NCBI GenBank assembly: GCA_900404475.1
Contig: OUQQ01000329.1
Coordinates: 5,531 to 17,918 of the forward strand
Direction: 5' to 3'
Origin: Spongospora subterranea
Taxonomy: Eukaryota > Endomyxa > Phytomyxea > Plasmodiophorida > Plasmodiophoridae
Length of the DNA stretch: 12,388 nt
In this document: positions 7,305 to 12,388 of the stretch, piece by piece
How the letters are laid out: each line of letters begins with the position of its first letter
Numbering within the stretch: the first letter of the stretch is position 1
Position numbers and translations under genes: made by a program
Notes under the pieces: generated by a model
Seen by the model: only the letters and a program-made list of their open reading frames with translations
Databases searched by the model: none
What the model was told of the DNA's origin: nothing

Positions 7305-7466
7305 ATGGCGCTATCTAAAAGTGTGTTCGATCCAACAACGGCCGCCAATGATCCTCGTGGACCGGGCGCGATTCGGGTAATTATGGTTTTTACTGAACAC
7401 AATTAAATTCATTCTCTAACGTTTTAGCGGATTGATCGATCGATCAGGATTGGGGTCAGGTCGTGA
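7305..7466 (+). CDS. possible micro-gene with a 51-bp intron, 36 residues
   Basis: The ATG at 7305 opens 24 codons (7305-7376; MALSKSVFDPTTAANDP at the start). They end at a good splice donor, CGG|GTAATT. A matching acceptor lies at 7421-7427 (GTTTTAG) with a branch site CTCTAAC at 7414-7420, much like the intron of the calmodulin-like gene. The phase-0 join gives 12 more residues, rich in Arg and Ile, and a TGA at 7464-7466. No family is recognised. The intron signals are better than the coding evidence, so this could instead be the spliced end of a non-coding or antisense transcript. It lies 50 bp before the end of the phosphodiesterase gene, on the opposite strand. Confidence 0.3.
7377..7427 (+). 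other. 51-bp intron-like segment
   Basis: It carries GTAATT donor, CTCTAAC branch-like motif 7 bp before GTTTTAG, and an AT-rich body (with AATTAAATTC) between GC-rich flanks. These are typical features of a short spliceosomal intron on the plus strand. The minus strand shows no comparable pattern here. Confidence 0.45.
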
Positions 7467-7498
7467 CGGTCGGCCCCTCGATCCCATCTCTACCAGGA

Positions 7499-7513
7499 CG
7501 GCGGCGGCGGCGG
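7499..7513. repeat. short GCG/GCC triplet run
   Basis: About five consecutive CGG/GGC triplets lie just downstream of the phosphodiesterase stop codon (TAG at 7520-7518 on the minus strand). It is a small microsatellite in the 3' untranslated region. Confidence 0.5.
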
Positions 7514-7517
7514 CCAT

Positions 7518-10500
7518 CTATGGCTTCGGGCTGAACCTCCTGATATCGCTGTCCGAGCTGGTCTTGCGTCCGGCGGCGATCGCCGGGCCAGTACGGCCCC
7601 TGAGCAGCTCGATGGACCCCCTGTGCGACTCGGGCAGCGGGTTGTCGGGCGGATTGACCTGGGCGCCGGCGCCAGCGCCGCCCTGGCCGTCGGCGATCGA
7701 ACCCCGGTTTCCGGCGCTGATCGGGAATGTGTGACAGCGACTGGAGTGTGACGCCATCGTGGTGGTGATTTGCGACTGGAGATAGTCGAGGGCGGCCGCT
7801 TTCCCATCACACTTCAGGGTGGTGAAATAGCGGCGCGTTCTGAGGATGATGTTGTGGTAGAGGTGGGCGACGCCCGGGAACAGCCGGGCGATCTCCTTCC
7901 AGAACGGTCTCAGCACGAAATCGATGAACGAGATCTGGAGCTGGGCGCGGTGCTGTTCGTTGTCAAGATCCATCATGAACGAGGCGACCGGAAGACCCAA
8001 CGCCGTTTCGGTCTCGGCCTGTTGACGGAACTCGGCACTGATCCGCTCTTCCCATTTGACGGCGATCGAGGTGTTGTAGCCCTGGGCGGACAGGTCCGAC
8101 GCGTGAACGATCGTCTTCACGAGCATGTTCTGGTCGACGAACGACTCGGGCAACAACAGCCCGATCCGGTCGTCCATCGAGTTGAGACGCCGATTGAACC
8201 CGATGTGCTTCGACATATCGGTGCCCAAGATCGCGTCTACGATCAGATCCTTCAGGGCACGTTTAGACGGCGGATCCAGATGTGCGAACGGGTCGATTGA
8301 CGACTCCTTCAAAACCTACACAGGTCGACAAGAGCTGATTAACCAATTGAAGTTGGTCTTTGTTTAAATCTACGAGTCATTTCTGAAATTTCGTTGAAAT
8401 ACTGTTTCTAAACAGTTTCGGAAACATGAGTGGGCCAAGGCCGTCGAGAAGAATGACAAACGATGTGCGGTCGCGGCGGAATCAAACGGAATCGAAAACA
8501 GGAGGGGCGAGGGTGTTGGGCGATCAACCAACCTTCATGAGACAGGAGGCGTGATAGTTCTCCAGGACGGATTTGCCATTGTATCGATTGGCCAGCTCGG
8601 AGTCGGTATTGATTTCGAACTGGTTCGTGTGTCCGGGGTGGTCGATATCATGGCCCAGCGACGCGATCATCACACCGAATATGCGATCCAGGCCCAACGT
8701 CGACCGAACGTCGTCATGTCGGCTACGATGGGCAAACGCAAATCAGCGTTGGCACAAAATGACAATTGCTCCCAGACTCATCTCGTGAACAAATTCGGAA
8801 AAGGAAAGTCTGAAAATTGGTCAAATTAAACTGATCGAAGACGAAATGTTCGAACAGTGGAATCGATCGGAATATTGGAATATCGATAGAGAGAAGAAGG
8901 GGATTTGTCGTGGAAAACAAAACACAGAATTGGAACGGAGGAGATTGCGGGTGAAAAACGGCGTCGTGATGGCGCTATTCGGTGCATGAGGAATCGGAGT
9001 GCGGGTGCGATTTACAGGATGAAGAGGTAGGTGGTGTGCATAACGGAGAAGGCGTGGCGGAAATTGTGGAAAGGGTGATCGTGATACTGGGAACGAATGG
9101 TCGGGATCAGGTTGGCCAGACACGATTCCCCGATCCGTTCGACCACGTCCAAGTTCCTCATCATCACCAGACACAGCGCGTCCAGCTCGGCGTCGTCGCA
9201 GGCGAACACGTCGATATCGACCGTGTCCAGCTGCTGTAGCGCCGAGATCTCGATTCGGGGGGACCGCAGCGGCGCCGGCGGCGCCGGCGGCACGATCACG
9301 ACCTTCTCGGGGCTCGATCTGGGGCTCTGCAACGGAGTCAGACCGCCATCGAACATCTCCAGGGAACGCGATGCCCGATGCGACAGGATCGATGCCTCGC
9401 AAGTGGAACTGGCCGGTTCCGATTCCGATCTGAAACACGAGAACCAATCGATCAACATTGACGCAATGCGGCTCGACAGCGACAAAGAAATCCCCAGCGT
9501 CGTCAAATAATTGTTGAACAAAAAATTCTGCACAGAGCAGAGTGAACCGTTTTCTAGAACTGCCGGGAAATGTCAAACCAGAAGCGGCGGACGAGGCAAA
9601 ACCAGTGGTCACCGTCGTTGTTGAATTATTGCAACGGCGAATTGAACAAGCTATGTTGTTGAGTGAAAAGAGTGTGGGTGAATGACCGGCCAAGATACGC
9701 CTCCATTAGGGAAAAGGCGCTAATATTGAGTCGGGTGGCGCGACGCGTCATCGACTCGGTGAAATGGGTCAGGAGGAAATCGCTCATCTCCAGACAGCAC
9801 TGATCCAGCAGGTCGGCCTCGTGCTCGCTGAACCCGGCCTCGTGGCCATTGCAGACCGGATCGAACGGTTCATCGTCGTCGACGCGATTGATCGCCACCA
9901 CGATCGCCACGACCTGACACCGCCGCCCCCAATCGATTAGCACTCGCGTTTTGTCGAAAACCGAAACCCACAAAACATAAACCGGGAAAAAAGTGATGGA
10001 GATGCGGTTCTGGCGATGAACCAGCCGACCTGAAGCGATCGATCGAATATCGGCTGGGCGACAATGTGGCGCATCGACGTGTCGGTGAAGGGATCGGCCG
10101 TCGGTTTGTACAGGCGGTGGGTCTGGACGTTGTTGACGGCGACGCTCTTCTTGCCCGATATGATCGTGCCCAGCAGGCCGGCATCGACCTGGTACGTTGG
10201 GCTCAGCGTCAGACCACCCGCGTCCTCGTCCAGCACCAGTGGCGCCAACACGTTGTCATGAACGTCCACCATCAGCGCGAGCATTCGCTCCGCCTTCATC
10301 AGTTGCTGCGACAATCAGATCGCTTCAGCCCAGATGTGGTGATATCACGATATCCAAATCCCTCAAATACGATCCCGAAAGTCATTGACAATTGCTGAAA
10401 TTGTGAAAATCCTGAATGGCTTACAAAATGAACAGAAAACCGAAAATCATCAAAATAATTCGTGAGAGCCGTCAGCCCATATTGGAAAGTGTTCTGGTTT

Positions 10501-11209
10501 TCGGAAAAAAATGGAACAACAGAGATGATAAACTGAAAAAGCGAACGAAATGTGGAATTGGCGATTTTGGGGCGACGACGTGAAACCGACGATGATCGAC
10601 CTGTGTAATCTGAAGGAACCGTTCAAGGGCGATATCGGGACGTGTGGCCCTGGTCTGGGATTGATTGCACTGGCGCCTCAGGTCCAACAGCCCATTCGCC
10701 TTCCGCACGTCGACCTCGATCTGCTGCCGCCGCCTCAGCTGGACGATATCTTCTTTGCACGCCTCGACCAGCGCCTTAACGCACCCGTTCGCCACCTCGT
10801 CCCACCGCTCGTTGCCCATCTCGGCCTCGATCAGCACCACGTGATCGGCGCGCCGCGACGGGCGGCTTTCGATCTCGGCGCTGATCTGCGTGTGGTTCGC
10901 TCCGACATTCACGGTCATCATTGGTCGATCGACGTCGTTCTCGACATCGCGAACCACGATTCGACAGTGCAACGGCGAACAAATCGACTCAATTCCCGAT
11001 TGCAATATCAAATACAGGTCGTTTGGTCGATCGGCCGATTTCAGCGATTGAAGAGCGCAAACCACGATCTGAAGGTACTTGACGTGTTGTTTGAGATCGC
11101 GCGACGATGACAACGACGGCGATTCCGTGAAGGGTGTGGGCGATGGGATGGCGTGAGATGTGGCCGACGATGGGATGGTCCTGAGCCGGGTCCAGAACGT
11201 GTTGAACAT
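7518..11209 (-). CDS. GAF-domain class I cyclic nucleotide phosphodiesterase, six exons, 833 residues
   Basis: Minus-strand exons are 11209-10601, 10305-10030, 9913-9699, 9429-9016, 8722-8533 and 8315-7518. All have GT/AG borders, the phases agree, and they sum to 834 codons including the stop. The enzyme hydrolyses cAMP and/or cGMP. The catalytic domain (about 430-735) has the full metal site: HNFRH (488-492), H529-D530 in GHDIDHPG, and D642 in HASD. The purine-binding invariant Gln is Q695 in LQISFID, and SVLENYHAS and TDMSKH are typical. N-terminal to it are a divergent GAF-like region (about 40-165) and a clearer GAF domain (about 195-345; GLLGTIISGKKSVAVNN, IVAQPIFD). The GAF NKFDE signature is degenerate (N304-R305, F323, E327-A328). 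A Pro/Ser-rich linker (368-425) and a Gly/Pro/Ser-rich tail (735-833) flank the catalytic part. Exons are GC-rich and introns AT-rich. No transmembrane segment is seen, so it is probably cytosolic. The 5' end is the least certain: an in-frame TGA lies 12 codons before the ATG. The exact subfamily (PDE2/5/10/11-like or a protist type) cannot be decided here. Confidence 0.85.
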
Positions 11210-11693
11210 CTGGGGAGGCGGGCGGGGGCTCGGCCTGGCGATTCACAACCTCTCTGAAATTGACCTTGGAGAGGCGCCGTCACAACTCGATCATTTCTCT
11301 TGTGGGGCAGGGCCACCTTTAACGATCCCACCGATCGAATATCAGTACCGCCATCCCTCATCCCGATCCGAGATCCCCCGACACCGCTCGTGGGAATATG
11401 ATCTAGCGCCACCCCAATGGCACAGAACAGATGCTAAAGGCAACGCCGAATGGACGGATTCGGTGTGGGTTTTATCGGCGATCGGTTCTCGACCTCCTGT
11501 TGCGATCAGGATATTGTTCTGGACAGTTGTCCATCACCCAATATATTAAACAAAGTATTGTGATTCTTTCACGTTTTGACATATTTGTGGCAGCTGTGGT
11601 CGCCCTTAAAAGGTCCTTAAAATTGACATCGACACCAAAACATCCATGTTCTGACGGAATTTGGCTGGGCTTTGGCGAAAAACGGGGAAACTC
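11210..11693 (-). promoter_or_regulatory. upstream region of the phosphodiesterase, with a possible first exon
   Basis: The ATG at 11209 is immediately preceded by CCTCCCCAG, a good splice acceptor. A compatible donor (AAAG|GTGGCC) lies at 11317/11316. It would follow a 15-codon exon (11361-11317, starting MRDGGTDIRS), all in phase 0, with a 107-bp intron. Either that exon adds 15 residues to the phosphodiesterase, or this is an untranslated first exon, or the AG is chance. The rest, up to 11693, shows no clear promoter element. Confidence 0.3.
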
Positions 11694-11897
11694 TTAGGTA
11701 CCGACCGTTGTCGGGGACGAATTGAGACAAGGTAGCGCCATAATATTGGGTGAATCTCGGGGCGGACACGTTCGATATCTACAGGCGATCATCACATGAT
11801 CTGGCTCATCTGGGAAATGATTCGACACCGTTTCGGCTGAGTCGATTTCCGATGCGATGAACAGACATGAAAGGGCCAAGGTCAGATTGGATCGCAT
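11694..11897 (-). CDS. possible small secreted protein, 67 residues
   Basis: The ATG at 11897-11895 opens 67 codons ending in TAA at 11694. The start MRSNLTLALSCLFIASEIDSA resembles a signal peptide, with a hydrophobic core at residues 5-15 and a plausible cleavage near residue 21. The mature part would have about 46 residues, with Cys at 39, 44 and 57 and many Pro, Ser and Thr. A TATATAT stretch lies about 20-30 bp upstream of the ATG. The frame is also open upstream of this Met, which weakens the case. No family is recognised, and the odd Cys number is unusual for a small disulphide-rich protein. If real, its stop lies about 330-480 bp upstream of the phosphodiesterase start, on the same strand. 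Confidence 0.3.
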   Translation of the reverse strand: MRSNLTLALSCLFIASEIDSAETVSNHFPDEPDHVMIACRYRTCPPRDSPNIMALPCLNSSPTTVGT

Positions 11898-12371
11898 AAC
11901 CAGTGGATCAGACATATATATCAACACATTGAGCTCATCCGAAACCAACCAATTGGTGTCGGATGAAGTAGTGTGATCATATATCGCCAACAACGCTGTT
12001 TCATGCGCTCGAACCCGAGCTGGAGATTGATAGGTCCATCTAAGAAAGGTCAGATCAGGGCGATTGACAGCCCAACCTTCACCGATTCCGATTTCTCCCA
12101 AAAAAAATATGTGTCCTGGGCAAATCTGGGTTTATGAAAGTTTTAGAGTCTGTTCCAAAAGATGATAATATGCCGCTTTTAGGAATCAAATCTGATGGTG
12201 AACTGATTTATTTGAACCTGACAAGTGAAAAAATAAATGAAAGGGTGATACTGACCAGGACGAGCTGTTCATTTCCATTGACAACACAGAGTTCGACCGT
12301 AGCACCCAGACTGGATTCATTTTTGTTTGGAGTTCGGCTTGGTTGGCACTATAAGGTGCTGAAACCGTGTC
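11898..12371. other. no gene recognised; faint copia-like word on the plus strand
   Basis: Mostly AT-rich sequence with stops in all frames. On the plus strand, positions 12280-12354 read in one frame with a word of the type D-R-S-T-x-T-G-F-I-F followed by W and a stop. This faintly resembles the RNase H region of copia-type retroelements. It is too short to call an element. Confidence 0.3.
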
Positions 12372-12388
12372 GGGGGGGGGGGGGGGGG
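12372..12388. repeat. terminal run of 17 G
   Basis: The window ends in 17 consecutive G bases. No other G run of this length occurs. A homopolymer exactly at the end is most simply a sequencing or assembly artefact at a contig end, not biology. Confidence 0.8.

Noticed and set aside
7770..8300. 176-codon plus-strand frame
   Set aside because: It is antisense to the last phosphodiesterase exon, whose codons encode conserved catalytic residues; it has no motif of its own.
9430..9533. Extending the fourth phosphodiesterase exon upstream, from an acceptor near 9529
   Set aside because: No phase-compatible donor exists for that acceptor, while the acceptor GTTTCAG at 9436-9430 matches the donor at 9698 in phase.
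8821..9693. 290-codon minus-strand frame
   Set aside because: It covers phosphodiesterase introns and the fourth exon in a wrong frame; the frame with HNFRHAF is the real one.
10550..11110. 186-codon plus-strand frame
   Set aside because: Antisense shadow of the first phosphodiesterase exon in GC-rich DNA.

Overview
The window is nuclear DNA of a eukaryote. Two genes carry clear spliceosomal introns (GT...AG, with CTAAC/CTAAT-like branch sites), there are no ribosome-binding sites or operons, and about 5 kb is filled with decayed Ty3/gypsy retroelements. The conserved blocks of the second element's capsid and integrase resemble elements I associate with oomycetes and similar microbial eukaryotes. 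The 51-64 bp introns and a small secreted, effector-like protein fit that too. Assignment to a group is inference only. The final 17 bases are all G, which suggests the end of a contig.

Layout. Positions 390-2023 (minus) hold retroelement A: protease/leader remnant, reverse transcriptase and integrase, broken by frameshifts and internal deletions. Positions 2411-3022 (minus) hold an intact 203-residue, cysteine-free, probably secreted protein of unknown family, with an AATAAA just past its stop. Palindromes lie upstream of it. Positions 3441-5030 (minus) hold retroelement B, which keeps a capsid (gag) remnant and integrase but has lost almost everything between. Positions 5191-5713 (minus) hold a decayed second copy of the secreted-protein gene. 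The 5 kb therefore shows the same order twice on one strand: secreted-protein gene, then retroelement.

Positions 6317-6836 (plus) hold a two-exon calmodulin-like gene of 151 residues with four canonical EF-hand loops. Its last exon is only 18 nt. Positions 7518-11209 (minus) hold a cyclic-nucleotide phosphodiesterase that I reconstructed from six exons whose phases all agree (833 residues): a divergent N-terminal GAF-like region, a GAF domain, a linker, and a complete class I catalytic domain with all metal ligands. The calmodulin-like gene and the phosphodiesterase converge. Between them is a possible tiny spliced plus-strand gene (7305-7466). Positions 11694-11897 (minus) could encode a second small secreted protein.

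How they work together. The calmodulin-like protein would sense calcium and the phosphodiesterase would end cAMP or cGMP signals. Both are second-messenger genes, but nothing in the sequence shows that they act together. The secreted-protein family shares its neighbourhood, strand and duplication pattern with the retroelements, not with the signalling genes. It is the most original content of the window.
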